A DNA stretch of 64,000 bases from CAYSYM01 sp964435115 (GCA_964435115.1 CAYSYM010000011.1:1-64000); one strand, 5' to 3'. Positions 25,527 through 33,798 are shown, numbered from the stretch's first letter. A program made the numbers and translations. Notes: generated from the sequence alone by a model not told the origin.

Positions 25527-27056
25527 GTGATACGGCAGGGCAGTCGAGAGGACGGGAGGGGCCCGCGCGTGGGCCCGAGGTCGGCACGCCCTCAGCGCTT
25601 CGGGCTTCCTCTTGAGCGGGCGGCCAGGCGCGCCCTCTCGCGGATCGTCCTGGCGCTGCTCGCGCTCGCGCTCCAGCCCGCCCTGGCATTCGCCGACCCG
25701 TGGTACCGGCCGGAGCCAGTGCTGGGCGTGGTGGACGCCGGCCGCCAGGGCGACCTGGCCCGGCAGGCCAACGTGGGCTGGGACCGCGTGCTCTTCCTCT
25801 GGCAGGAGATCCAGCCCAGCGACCCGACCGACTGGTACCTGGAGCGCTACCTGGACCGGTCCGGGCTGCGGAAGACGCTGGAGAGCGGCCTCCCCATCGT
25901 CGCGGTGGTCCAGGGCACGCCGGCCTGGGCGGCCGGCAGCGCGGGCGACGGCGCTGGCGCCGTGCCCACCGGCCTGGACTACCCGGTCGACGACCCGCGC
26001 AACACGCTCGGGCGCTTCATGCTCCGGCTGGCGAACACGTACAAGGGCCGCATCCAGGCCTGGGTCATCTGGAACGAGCCGGACTTCCGGCCCGGCGACT
26101 CGGGGACATGGTGGACGTGGGCCGGCAACACCGAAGACCTGTTCAAAGTCGTCCGCACGGGCTACCGGGCGGTCAAGCGCGTCGACCCCGGAGCAACGGT
26201 GGTCTTCCCCGCGACGACCTACTTCGTGGACGCCGTGAACCAGCGCGAACTGTACCTGGCGCGCGTCCTGCGCGAGGCGGCGAAGGACCCCGAGGCCGCG
26301 CGCAACGGCTACTACTTCGACGCCGTGGCCGTGAACCTGTACTGCGCGCCGGACGTCATCTACCGGGTGCCGGCGCTGTACGCCGCGATCCTCGCACGCT
26401 ACGGGCTCAGCAAGCCCGTCTGGCTGACCGAGACCAACTGCCCCGTCTATAACGACGCGGCCGCACCCCTCGAGCCCCGCGCCCGCATCTCGACGAGCGA
26501 GCAGGCAGCCTACCTGATCCAGGCGGTGGCCCTGGCGCGGGCGGCCGGCTACCAGCGGATCGGCTGGTACGGCATGGTCGACCACGACGCCAACTCAGGG
26601 ATCGCCGACCGCTGGGGCCTGCTGCGCCCCGATCGCTCGCCCCGCCCGGCCTTCCAGGCGTTCGAGGTGGCGGCCAGGTACCTGGGTGACGCGAGCCAGC
26701 TCGCGCGCTTCGCACCCGTTGGCTCGCCGGCAGACGCGGGCACCTGGCCGGTGTGGCGAGTGGTGTTGGACGACCTCGGCGAGCAGCAGCGGGTGCAGGT
26801 GCTGTGGCGCGGCGCCGGCGGACCCCGGACCGTCCGGGTGGAGCAGTTTGGCGGAGTCGCCTACCTGGTGGACGTACTCGGCCGGACCTCCCAGCCCACG
26901 CAGACGGCCGGGTGGTGGGAGGTGCCGCTCCCGCCGGCCCGCGTCGCCCAGCCGTCCGATCCGCCCGGCTACCCGTCAGTGGGCGACCCGGTCCTGCTGG
27001 TCGAGACGGGCCTGGCATCGACCCGAGCGCTGGCGGCGCCCCTGGCGCGGTTCTGA
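25527..27056 (+). CDS. Secreted clan GH-A glycosidase-like protein
   Basis: A 509-residue protein. GTG 25527 has AGGAAGG upstream; a second GTG at 25569 would also fit. An unusually long basic leader precedes the hydrophobic signal segment (I-V-L-A-L-L-A-L-A-L-Q-P-A-L-A-F-A), so the later start is possible. The TIM barrel has Glu184 in W-V-I-W-N-E-P-D-F and Glu302 in W-L-T-E-T-N-C-P, the two clan GH-A carboxylates, and G-W-Y-G-M near the C-terminal end of the barrel. A C-terminal beta region follows (about 395-509). It resembles GH39/GH42-like barrels but the family is not certain. Divergent from mccB. Confidence 0.8.
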   Translation: MIRQGSREDGRGPRVGPRSARPQRFGLPLERAARRALSRIVLALLALALQPALAFADPWYRPEPVLGVVDAGRQGDLARQANVGWDRVLFLWQEIQPSDPTDWYLERYLDRSGLRKTLESGLPIVAVVQGTPAWAAGSAGDGAGAVPTGLDYPVDDPRNTLGRFMLRLANTYKGRIQAWVIWNEPDFRPGDSGTWWTWAGNTEDLFKVVRTGYRAVKRVDPGATVVFPATTYFVDAVNQRELYLARVLREAAKDPEAARNGYYFDAVAVNLYCAPDVIYRVPALYAAILARYGLSKPVWLTETNCPVYNDAAAPLEPRARISTSEQAAYLIQAVALARAAGYQRIGWYGMVDHDANSGIADRWGLLRPDRSPRPAFQAFEVAARYLGDASQLARFAPVGSPADAGTWPVWRVVLDDLGEQQRVQVLWRGAGGPRTVRVEQFGGVAYLVDVLGRTSQPTQTAGWWEVPLPPARVAQPSDPPGYPSVGDPVLLVETGLASTRALAAPLARF

Positions 27057-27208
27057 CGCCCGGGCCGGGTCCGCGCGCGGCAGCGGGCGCACCCTCTACA
27101 CTTCACGCCAGCCAGGCACGCGGGCCGCGGCCGGGTAGAGACGGGCGTCGCCGCGGCCCACGCGCGTGGCCCACAGAAAGGGAAGCGCGAAGCGCTCAGG
27201 TCCTGCCG

Positions 27209-28441
27209 ATGGTCTCACTCCTCAACCGACTGGCCGCCTTCCTCGAGGGCGAGGTCTCCACCGAGAGCCTCGAGGCCTACCGCCGCGCCGGGCTGATAGT
27301 GTACGACCTGCTCCGCGCCGTCGAGGAACGCCGCCTGGCGTGCAAGATCGAGGGGCTCGATCCCTGGAGCGTCGCCCCCGCCACGCAGGCGGAGGCGCTG
27401 TGCACCTGGAATGCGTTCGTCCTTCAGATGGTGGGCGACCAGTTCCTGGACGCCGATGCCCGCATGAATCCCGCCACGGCGGGGTTCGTGCCGCGCGTCA
27501 CAGCGGCGCAGGTGCAGACCGTGTACGGCCAGGTCGAAGCCTGGGTGAGCCGGGCGCGGCAGGCGCACAGCAACCCCGAGTCCGCCTTGGACGTCGCCGT
27601 CCCGGCCGACCTGCCCCCCTGGGTGGCCGTCGAGCCGTGCCCACCCGCCCACCTCGAGGCGACGCTCGAAGCGGCGCGGGCGATTCGTTCCCATGCCGAG
27701 GCCGCCCTGGCGGTATTTCAAGAGGAGGCATTGCCGGAGGACAAACGCCCAGCGGCCCAGCGGTTGCGCCAGCTCGCCGCCGGCGCCACCGCTCCGCTCG
27801 AGTACGCCGAGCGGTTGTGGTCGAGTCACCCGCCGCGCAGCATCCACGAGGATATCGAGCGCCACGCGCACCGCGCCGTGGAGAGCTACTACCACCTGGG
27901 CCAGCTCCTGGCGATGCCGCGGCTGGTGGATGGGTACGACCCGGCCCGTGCGCTGGCCGGGACAGGGCCGTCCGCCGCGCCGGTATCAGGGGGTGCCCGT
28001 CTCCCGCGCCCGGGCGAGCCCGGCTTCGACCCCTGGTGTCTGACCGACCCGTCCGCGCGGGCCGGCTGGCAGGCGGATCCGTCCGCCCGCCGGGCCATCC
28101 GCACCCTGTGGGCCAACGACCCGGACCCCGCGCGCACTCTCGCGATCCAGGAGCAGATCGACGCCGCGCTGGCGCGGGGCGACATCGCCTACGCCGAGAC
28201 GCGCGACGGCCGGCGCCTGGGCCACTACTACTGCTGCCCGTGGGCGCCGATCTACGTCGTGAAGCGGCCGGTCGACATCGGCGGCCGACGCCTCCGAGCG
28301 CTCCAGGAGTTCACCTTCGACGTCTCGGCCGAGCAGGTGGCGCGCGGCGGGCGCTTCCAGCGCGAGCTCCTGGTGGGCAGCTTCCAGCCCACCGACCAGG
28401 TGGACTACTGCGATCTGTCCACGGGCGGCCACGCCGACTGA
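27209..28441 (+). CDS. Conserved-looking cytoplasmic protein of unknown function
   Basis: A 410-residue soluble protein starting at ATG 27209 (M-V-S-L-L-N-R-L-A-A-F-L-E-G-E). The N-terminal two thirds are helical and Ala/Glu-rich; residues about 255-400 hold R-P-G-E-P-G-F-D-P-W-C-L-T-D-P, then L-G-H-Y-Y-C-C-P-W-A-P-I-Y-V-V-K-R-P-V and a closing D-Q-V-D-Y-C-D-L-S. The Cys pair and repeated Trp/Cys suggest a metal or redox site, but I recognise no family. Downstream it is convergent with the NifX-like gene (42 bases between stops). Confidence 0.7.
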   Translation: MVSLLNRLAAFLEGEVSTESLEAYRRAGLIVYDLLRAVEERRLACKIEGLDPWSVAPATQAEALCTWNAFVLQMVGDQFLDADARMNPATAGFVPRVTAAQVQTVYGQVEAWVSRARQAHSNPESALDVAVPADLPPWVAVEPCPPAHLEATLEAARAIRSHAEAALAVFQEEALPEDKRPAAQRLRQLAAGATAPLEYAERLWSSHPPRSIHEDIERHAHRAVESYYHLGQLLAMPRLVDGYDPARALAGTGPSAAPVSGGARLPRPGEPGFDPWCLTDPSARAGWQADPSARRAIRTLWANDPDPARTLAIQEQIDAALARGDIAYAETRDGRRLGHYYCCPWAPIYVVKRPVDIGGRRLRALQEFTFDVSAEQVARGGRFQRELLVGSFQPTDQVDYCDLSTGGHAD

Positions 28442-28483
28442 GGACGCGCCGCACGCAGCGCCGAGCCCCCGCCCGTCCAGCCC

Positions 28484-28885
28484 TCAGTGCCGGTGCGCGC
28501 GGTGGTGGTCGTGGCCGCAGCGCATCGTCTCGGCCTCCGCCAGCGACAGCCCGGCCAGGGCCGGCCCCCCACGCTCGGCAGCCAGGAACGCCTGGAGCGC
28601 CGCCTCCACGTCCTCAGCCGGCGCTCGCAGCACCCGGGTGCCGACGTGCGCCAGCGACTGCACCATGGGCGGGCCCATCCGTGCGGCGATGACGACCTGG
28701 CAGTCCTTCACCAGCTCCATCATCAGCTTGTGGTGGGCCGGGCTCAGGTGCTCGGGATCGGGGTTGGGGCGCTCCTCACGCGCCACCACCTGGCCGTCGG
28801 CCACACTCACCACCAGCATCGTCCGCGCCAGGCCGAAGTGGGCCAGGCCGCGGCCGTCGTCCGTGGGAATCGCGACTTTCTGCAT
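28484..28885 (-). CDS. NifX/NifB-like Fe-Mo cofactor domain protein
   Basis: The 133-residue product has the dinitrogenase iron-molybdenum cofactor fold: K-V-A-I-P-T-D-D-G-R-G-L-A-H-F-G at the N terminus, P-A-H-H-K-L-M-M-E-L-V-K-D-C-Q-V-V-I-A-A-R-M-G in the middle, and a His-rich tail (C-G-H-D-H-H-R-A-H-R-H) able to bind metal. Stand-alone members occur in many organisms without nitrogenase and bind iron-sulfur or metal clusters. ATG 28885 is chosen over an upstream start. It is last in a four-gene minus-strand cluster with the oxidase-like membrane protein. Confidence 0.85.
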   Translation of the reverse strand: MQKVAIPTDDGRGLAHFGLARTMLVVSVADGQVVAREERPNPDPEHLSPAHHKLMMELVKDCQVVIAARMGPPMVQSLAHVGTRVLRAPAEDVEAALQAFLAAERGGPALAGLSLAEAETMRCGHDHHRAHRH

Positions 28886-28948
28886 GCGGTGCACTCCAGG
28901 GAACAGGTTCAACGTCGCCTCAAGGGACGGGTCAAGCGCGGGCGCCGC

Positions 28949-30292
28949 TCACGGCGAGCCCGCCGCCGAGACGGCCGAGGGATTTGCGTCGGCGCGCCGG
29001 CCGCTCGTGCGCCAGTGGCTGCCAACCCGGACGGCATTGGCCAGGAAGGCGGCTGCGCCCAGGCTCAGGCCCACCGCCGCGAACGGGACCAGCCACGCCA
29101 GGCTGCCCAGCGCCGCCAGGCCAGCCAGCGCCACGCCGGTGGTCCAGCTCGCCCAGCCGAAGAGGGCGGTGCGCCGCCCGTACAGCTCCTCGAGCCGCGG
29201 GACCGGCTGGCGGCCCGCCAGCGGTGCGTAGCGGTGCAGCCAGGTGAGGAACGTCCCGATCTTGTACAGGAAGCCCTGGATCGCCGTCTCGGCCCAGCCG
29301 ACGATCGCCCACCACCCCACGGCCACCCAGAGGGGGTCGGCCACCGGCCGCTGGGTCACGAGGCCGACGAGCGTGAGGCTCGCGGCCAGCACGCCGAACG
29401 CCATGGAGGCCAGGACGAACGGGATGTGCACGTCGAACCCGCGGCGCCGTCGCAGCCTGTAGAGGCGCACGAGCTGCGCGGCCACCAGCGTCACGCCGGC
29501 TAGCAAGGCCGCGGCACCGCCGGCGGCCGGGACCGGGCCGAGCCCAAGCAGCAGGCTGGCGGCGAGAAGCCAGCTCCCGCCGCTCGCGAGGACGAGCGCC
29601 GCCCACGCCCAGCCCGGCCGCAGCCGGTCTTCGCTGAGCGTGAACATGCCCACCAGGCGGTAGGCCACACCGGCCAGCATGGGGGTCACCCAGCCGCCCA
29701 GCATCAGCGTGACGTGAGCGGCCAGGATCGGCAGGGTCAGCCCGCCCAGGAAACCGGCGAACTTGCTCAGCGCCAGCAGGACCCCCAGGCTGGTCGCCAC
29801 CGCCAGACCCACCACGGCGGCCACGACGTGCCAGAAGACGACGTCACGCTCGGGCACGCGCCGCAGCGTAGCCGCCACGATGCCCACGTAGAGGGCGAAC
29901 GCCGCGAAGAGGAGTACGCCACCGGTGGCCAGCACGGCCGGCCACGCCTGCGACAGGCCGGCGGCGAAGGCGAGCACGCCGGGCAGGTACAGCCACCACG
30001 ACAGGCGCGCCAGGCGCACCGACCCGAGCGGCCGTTGCAGCACTACCGGCAGGAGCTGGTAGCTGGCCCCGAGGATGGTGGCGCCAACGATCCCCAGCGT
30101 GTTGGCGTGCACGAACGCCGTCAGGCGCGGGCTGTAGAAGCTGCCGAGCAGCAGCGGCGTGGCCCACGGGTAGAGCAGCGCGAGCAGCGCCAGCCAGGCC
30201 AGCGCCGTCGCCATGAAGCGGAAGGGCAGGTCGAGCGGCGGCGCCTGCTCGGTGTGCAGGCCGCTGGTCGGCGCGGGCCGCGCCACCCTCAC
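28949..30292 (-). CDS. Heme-copper-oxidase-subunit-I-like membrane protein
   Basis: A 447-residue protein with about 12 hydrophobic segments. Scattered histidines in F-V-H-A-N-T-L-G-I-V-G-A-T-I-L-G, F-W-H-V-V-A-A-V-V-G-L, A-A-H-V-T-L-M-L-G-G-W and T-W-L-H-R-Y-A-P-L resemble the heme-ligand spacing of CcoN/NorB-like or NnrS-like proteins. The full set of copper-site residues of true oxidases is not evident. Homologous stand-alone proteins are often found near nitrogen-oxide metabolism genes. It lies between the DUF1858/DUF2249 and NifX-like genes, and an NnrR-type palindrome sits at the head of the cluster. Quinol or NO-related function is inference only. Confidence 0.65.
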   Translation of the reverse strand: MRVARPAPTSGLHTEQAPPLDLPFRFMATALAWLALLALLYPWATPLLLGSFYSPRLTAFVHANTLGIVGATILGASYQLLPVVLQRPLGSVRLARLSWWLYLPGVLAFAAGLSQAWPAVLATGGVLLFAAFALYVGIVAATLRRVPERDVVFWHVVAAVVGLAVATSLGVLLALSKFAGFLGGLTLPILAAHVTLMLGGWVTPMLAGVAYRLVGMFTLSEDRLRPGWAWAALVLASGGSWLLAASLLLGLGPVPAAGGAAALLAGVTLVAAQLVRLYRLRRRRGFDVHIPFVLASMAFGVLAASLTLVGLVTQRPVADPLWVAVGWWAIVGWAETAIQGFLYKIGTFLTWLHRYAPLAGRQPVPRLEELYGRRTALFGWASWTTGVALAGLAALGSLAWLVPFAAVGLSLGAAAFLANAVRVGSHWRTSGRRADANPSAVSAAGSP

Positions 30293-30356
30293 CCAGCCTC
30301 CTCGTCGGGCTGCGCCCGGAGCGCCCCGCCTGGAGAGCTCAGCACGTGCGACGCGC

Positions 30357-31319
30357 CTACGCCGAGTCCCGCGGCGCCTCGGTCCCCGCGCCGGGCCGCC
30401 GGATGCGGATCTCCACCTGGCCGGGCCCGAGCTCCCGCGTCTCGTGCTGATAGCCGAGGGCGTCCAGCCGCGGGTAGAGGTAGATCGGGCGGCGCACGTG
30501 GCGTACCAGCAGCGTCTCCTCCGGCTGCAGCCGGCCGGCCGCCTCCAGGATCCGCACCATCGGCTCCGGCGGCACCAGGTCGCTCACGTCGATCTCCACA
30601 ATTGCCGCGGGCTCCGACCAGGCGCGCTGCGCCGGTTGGCTCGTGCTCGGGGCACTGAGTCCAGCCGACCCATCGGCACCAGTCCGGGCTAACCCCTGGC
30701 CGGCGCCCCGGGTCGCGGGCGGCCGGTCGGCCGGCTGGCCCTCTGGGTCAGGCGCGATGGTGGGCGGGGAGGCGCGGACGAAGAGGATCTCCCAGTCGTC
30801 GGGCCCGAGCCGGCGGGCCTGGTGGCGGAAGCCACGCCTGGCCAGGACGTCGTACAGGGGCAGCGGCTCGAACGTGTTACGGAGGCGCAGCGCCTGCCCT
30901 GCCGGCACGCGCGCCACCGCGGCCATAATCGCGCTGAACGGCTCCTCGCCACGCGCGTGGTAGGGCCGCACGTCCAGCTCCACTGCCACGGGCGCATCTT
31001 CGAACGTCTCCAGCGGCCGCGCCTGGCCGTCTTCCGCGCGCTCGGCCGGCTCGTCGCCGGCCGGGGTCGCCAGCCCGAGCGCGGCGTTGAGCGAGCGGGT
31101 CAGCTCGGCCGGCGCGAGGCCGGCGATCTGGGCCGCCTGCGCGACCGTCACCAGGCGCGACTGGACCTTCCGCATCACCGGGTTACGGAGGGGGCGGAAG
31201 GCCGGGCTCGCCGCGACGAGCACGTCGAGGAGCTGGGGGTAGCGGCCGAGCACCTCGCTCACCTTCCAGCTCGCCAGGACGGGCTCGGCCGACGCGGGTT
31301 CACACGTGTGGGTCGTCAT
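30357..31319 (-). CDS. DUF1858 / tandem DUF2249 protein
   Basis: A 320-residue cytoplasmic protein. Residues about 10-75 (V-S-E-V-L-G-R-Y-P-Q-L-L-D-V-L) form a DUF1858 helical domain. Two DUF2249 domains follow: V-E-L-D-V-R-P-Y ... L-P-L-Y-D-V-L-A-R-R-G-F ... W-E-I-L-F-V-R, and V-E-I-D-V-S-D-L ... Y-L-Y-P-R-L-D-A-L-G-Y. They are joined by a Pro/Ala-rich linker. DUF2249 is TusA-like in size and fold class. Three ATGs in a row (31325, 31322, 31319) follow GGGAGG; the last has the best spacing, the first gives a 4-base overlap with the upstream stop. Confidence 0.8.
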   Translation of the reverse strand: MTTHTCEPASAEPVLASWKVSEVLGRYPQLLDVLVAASPAFRPLRNPVMRKVQSRLVTVAQAAQIAGLAPAELTRSLNAALGLATPAGDEPAERAEDGQARPLETFEDAPVAVELDVRPYHARGEEPFSAIMAAVARVPAGQALRLRNTFEPLPLYDVLARRGFRHQARRLGPDDWEILFVRASPPTIAPDPEGQPADRPPATRGAGQGLARTGADGSAGLSAPSTSQPAQRAWSEPAAIVEIDVSDLVPPEPMVRILEAAGRLQPEETLLVRHVRRPIYLYPRLDALGYQHETRELGPGQVEIRIRRPGAGTEAPRDSA

Positions 31320-31321
31320 CA

Positions 31322-31639
31322 TCATCCCTCCCAACCCAGGTTACGGCGGGCCGTCGCCGACAGGCGCTCGGGCGTCCACGGCGGATCGAACACGAGCTCC
31401 ACCTCCACGCGTTCGACGCCCGGCACCGTCAACTGGATGGCGCGCTCGACGGCGGCGCTCAGACTCGCATGCAGCGGGCAGCCGGGCGTGGTGAGGGTCA
31501 TCGCCACGCTGACGTATCCGCCGGCGATCTCGACCCCGTAGATCAGGCCGAGGTCGACCACGTTCTCGCCCAGCTCGGGATCGATCACCTGGCGGAGGGC
31601 TTCGAGGACGCGCTCCTCGGTGAGCAAGAAGGCTGGCAT
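31322..31639 (-). CDS. MIP18 / DUF59 family iron-sulfur assembly protein
   Basis: A 105-residue protein of the MIP18/SufT/PaaD family: V-L-E-A-L-R-Q-V-I-D-P-E-L-G-E-N-V-V-D-L-G-L-I-Y near the start and T-L-T-T-P-G-C-P-L-H containing the conserved Cys, ending V-F-D-P-P-W-T-P-E-R-L-S. Such proteins help load Fe-S clusters. ATG 31639 gives the family length. It is the promoter-proximal gene of the cluster and overlaps the next start. Confidence 0.88.
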   Translation of the reverse strand: MPAFLLTEERVLEALRQVIDPELGENVVDLGLIYGVEIAGGYVSVAMTLTTPGCPLHASLSAAVERAIQLTVPGVERVEVELVFDPPWTPERLSATARRNLGWEG

Positions 31640-31679
31640 GGCTCGCTGCAGGCGTTGTACGCCAGACGACAGCCCGGGG

Positions 31680-31699
31680 TCTTTGCGCTGGCGCAAAGA
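31680..31699. promoter_or_regulatory. CRP/FNR-type (NnrR-like) operator in divergent promoter
   Basis: TCTTTGCGC-TG-GCGCAAAGA is a perfect palindrome that contains TTGCG-N4-CGCAA (31683-31696), the consensus reported for NnrR-type regulators. On the minus strand a TACAAC -10-like box at 31659-31654 puts the palindrome centre about 42 bases upstream of transcription start, a class II activator position. On the plus strand a TAGACT at 31715-31720 would make larE leaderless, with the palindrome over its -35 region. Confidence 0.65.
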
Positions 31700-31725
31700 G
31701 GGCCCGGGACACGATAGACTCCCGC

Positions 31726-32640
31726 ATGCCCTCCCGCGCGGCAGTCGCTCGCCGCTCCCTCCTCCAGCCGACCCATGCCGAAGGGCTGGCGCGCCTGCGA
31801 GCCGCCATACGCTCGTACCGGTCGGCCATCACGGCGTTCTCGGCCGGGATCGATTCGACGCTGGTCGCCGTCGTCGCGCAGCAGGAGCTGGGCGAGCGCG
31901 CGCTGGCCGTCACCGCCATCTCGCCCAGCCTGGCGCCGAGTGAGCTGCAGGAAGCGCGGGCGCTCGCGCGCACGCTGGGCCTGCGGCACGAGCTCGTCGA
32001 GACACACGAGGTCGAGGACGTCCGCTACGCGAGTAATCCGACTGACCGCTGCTACTACTGCAAGAGCCACCTGTACGAGGCGCTGGCTGCGCTCGCCGCA
32101 CGGGTCGGCGCCCGGCACATCCTCAACGGCCTGAACACGGACGACGTGGGCGACTGGCGCCCGGGCGCCCGCGCGGCAGCTGAGCGCGAGCTGGTCCGCA
32201 GTCCCCTGCTGGAGGCGGACCTGGGCAAGCCCGCCATCCGCGCCATCGCCCGCACCCTCGGCATCCCGACCTGGGACAAGCCAGCGCTGGCGTGCCTCTC
32301 CTCGCGTGTCCCCTACGGCTCGCCCGTGACGCCCGAGAAGCTGGCGCGCATCGGCCGCGCCGAGGAGGCGCTGCGGGCCCTGGGCTTCCGCCAGCTCCGG
32401 GTGCGCCACTTCGACGACCGGGCGCGGGTGGAGATCGACCCGGCCGAACTGCCCCGCGTGGCGCGGGAAGGGCTGGCCGCGCGCATCGAGGCCGAGCTGC
32501 GCGCCCTGGGGTTCCCCGCCGTGGAGATCGATCCGCGCGGCTACCGCTCCGGCCGCCTGAACGAGGGCCTCGTCCCGGTGGGCGAGCCGGCAGTTGAGGG
32601 CCCGCGAGACGGCCTTGCAGCCCCGCCATCTGAACCCTGA
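31726..32640 (+). CDS. larE: ATP-dependent sacrificial sulfur transferase LarE
   Basis: The 304-residue enzyme donates its own cysteine sulfur to the pyridinium precursor of the nickel-pincer nucleotide cofactor of lactate racemase-type enzymes. The PP-loop is F-S-A-G-I-D-S-T-L-V (usual S-G-G-V-D-S, here with Ala). C-Y-Y-C-K-S-H-L-Y lies downstream. Cys190 in A-L-A-C-L-S-S-R-V-P-Y-G matches the sacrificial Cys of the Lactobacillus enzyme. The ATG at 31726 may be leaderless. larB follows after 23 bases. No larC or larA is in this window. Confidence 0.92.
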   Translation: MPSRAAVARRSLLQPTHAEGLARLRAAIRSYRSAITAFSAGIDSTLVAVVAQQELGERALAVTAISPSLAPSELQEARALARTLGLRHELVETHEVEDVRYASNPTDRCYYCKSHLYEALAALAARVGARHILNGLNTDDVGDWRPGARAAAERELVRSPLLEADLGKPAIRAIARTLGIPTWDKPALACLSSRVPYGSPVTPEKLARIGRAEEALRALGFRQLRVRHFDDRARVEIDPAELPRVAREGLAARIEAELRALGFPAVEIDPRGYRSGRLNEGLVPVGEPAVEGPRDGLAAPPSEP

Positions 32641-32663
32641 CGCCCCACCCCCAATACCCAACC

Positions 32664-33434
32664 ATGACCCACGACCCTTCGCGTGTGGCCGGTGCTGATC
32701 CCTTCGCTGGACTCGCCAGCGTCCTAACGGCGGCCCCCGTCCAGGTAGACCCGCACCGGCAGGCGCGCAAGGGCGTGCCCGAGGTGGTGTACGCGCTGGG
32801 CAAGCCGCCCCGGGTCACCCTGGCGGCCGTCCGGGCGCTGCTGGCGCGCACGCCATCGGGGCGCGTGCTGGTGAGTCGCCCGAACGAGGAGGTCGTCGCT
32901 CTCCTGCGGCGCGAGGTCGAGGTCGCGGGCGGCCAGGTGCTGGTCGCACCGAGCGGCGCCATCCTGCGCGCGAACCGGCCGGCGGCCGGGGAGCCGGCGC
33001 CCACGGGCGGCGTCGTAGGGCTCCTCACGGCTGGCGCCTCCGACGCGCCGGCAGCCGACGAGGCGGCCTGGGTCGCGCACGAGATGGGGTGCGAGGTGGT
33101 GCGCGCGGACGACGTCGGGGTGGCCGGGCTGCACCGCCTCGAGGCGCCGCTGCGGGCGCTGCGCGCGCGCGGTGCGGACGCCGTCGTCGTCGCGGCGGGC
33201 ATGGACGGCGCTCTGCCGTCGGTCGTGTCGGGCCTGCTCGACGTGCCCGTGATCGGCCTGCCAACGTCGGTGGGCTACGGCCTGGGAGGCGGGGGGATCG
33301 CGGCGCTCCTGGCGATGCTGCAAACGTGCGCGCCCGGCCTGGTCGTGGTGAACGTCGACAACGGCGTGGGCGCGGGCGCCACCGCCGCGCTGGTCGCCAA
33401 CCGCGTCGCCGCGGCGCGCTCGCGCGCCCCCTGA
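32664..33434 (+). CDS. larB: Nickel-pincer cofactor biosynthesis protein LarB
   Basis: This 256-residue protein carboxylates and hydrolyses nicotinic acid adenine dinucleotide in the first step of the pincer cofactor. The C-terminal half has the PurE-like AIR-carboxylase fold: G-V-V-G-L-L-T-A-G-A-S-D, E-A-A-W-V-A-H-E-M-G, V-V-V-A-A-G-M-D-G-A-L-P-S-V and I-G-L-P-T-S-V-G-Y-G. The N-terminal part is the LarB-specific domain (R-Q-G-x-P-E-V-x-Y equivalent: R-K-G-V-P-E-V-V-Y). The C-C-A-A-T-A-C-C-C-A-A stretch just before it resembles the heptamer repeat at 63110. Confidence 0.92.
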   Translation: MTHDPSRVAGADPFAGLASVLTAAPVQVDPHRQARKGVPEVVYALGKPPRVTLAAVRALLARTPSGRVLVSRPNEEVVALLRREVEVAGGQVLVAPSGAILRANRPAAGEPAPTGGVVGLLTAGASDAPAADEAAWVAHEMGCEVVRADDVGVAGLHRLEAPLRALRARGADAVVVAAGMDGALPSVVSGLLDVPVIGLPTSVGYGLGGGGIAALLAMLQTCAPGLVVVNVDNGVGAGATAALVANRVAAARSRAP

Positions 33435-33468
33435 AACGGACGCGCACAGGGCGTAGACTGGGGCCGCC

Positions 33469-33798
33469 ATGCGGCCGCGCCTGAAGGTCTGGCTGGAGAG
33501 CGACGACGGCCGGGTCGCGCTCTCGGACTGGCGCATCGCCTTGCTCGAAGCCGTCGAGCAGCACGGCTCGCTGGTCGCCGCGGCCCGTGAGATGGGGGTC
33601 CCGCACCGGACGGCGTGGCAGAAGGTGCACGACATCGAGCAGCGGCTGGGCCTGAAGCTGCTCCGCACCAGCAGCGGCGGAGCGAGCGGCGGCAGCAGCT
33701 CGCTGACCGACGAGGCGCGCGACCTCATCGGACGCTACCGCGCGCTGCAGGCGGGTCTGGAGGAGCTGCTGGAAGAACGGTTCCGCCACGCGTTCTGA
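33469..33798 (+). CDS. ModE-like winged-helix regulator, single domain
   Basis: A 109-residue LysR/ModE-type winged helix-turn-helix: L-L-E-A-V-E-Q-H-G-S-L-V-A-A-A-R-E-M-G-V-P-H-R-T-A-W is the helix-turn-helix, followed by L-G-L-K-L-L-R-T-S-S-G-G-A-S-G-G wing sequence, typical of the N-terminal domain of ModE. The molybdate-binding (TOBE) domains are absent. It may sense metal status by other means or act with a partner. Placed 34 bases after larB, it may be co-transcribed and regulate larEB or a metal system. Confidence 0.82.
   Translation: MRPRLKVWLESDDGRVALSDWRIALLEAVEQHGSLVAAAREMGVPHRTAWQKVHDIEQRLGLKLLRTSSGGASGGSSSLTDEARDLIGRYRALQAGLEELLEERFRHAF

Noticed and set aside
23823..26585. A 920-residue reading of mccB extended upstream
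   Set aside because: The extra N-terminal part lies antisense to the glycosidase gene; the family start is ATG 25430.
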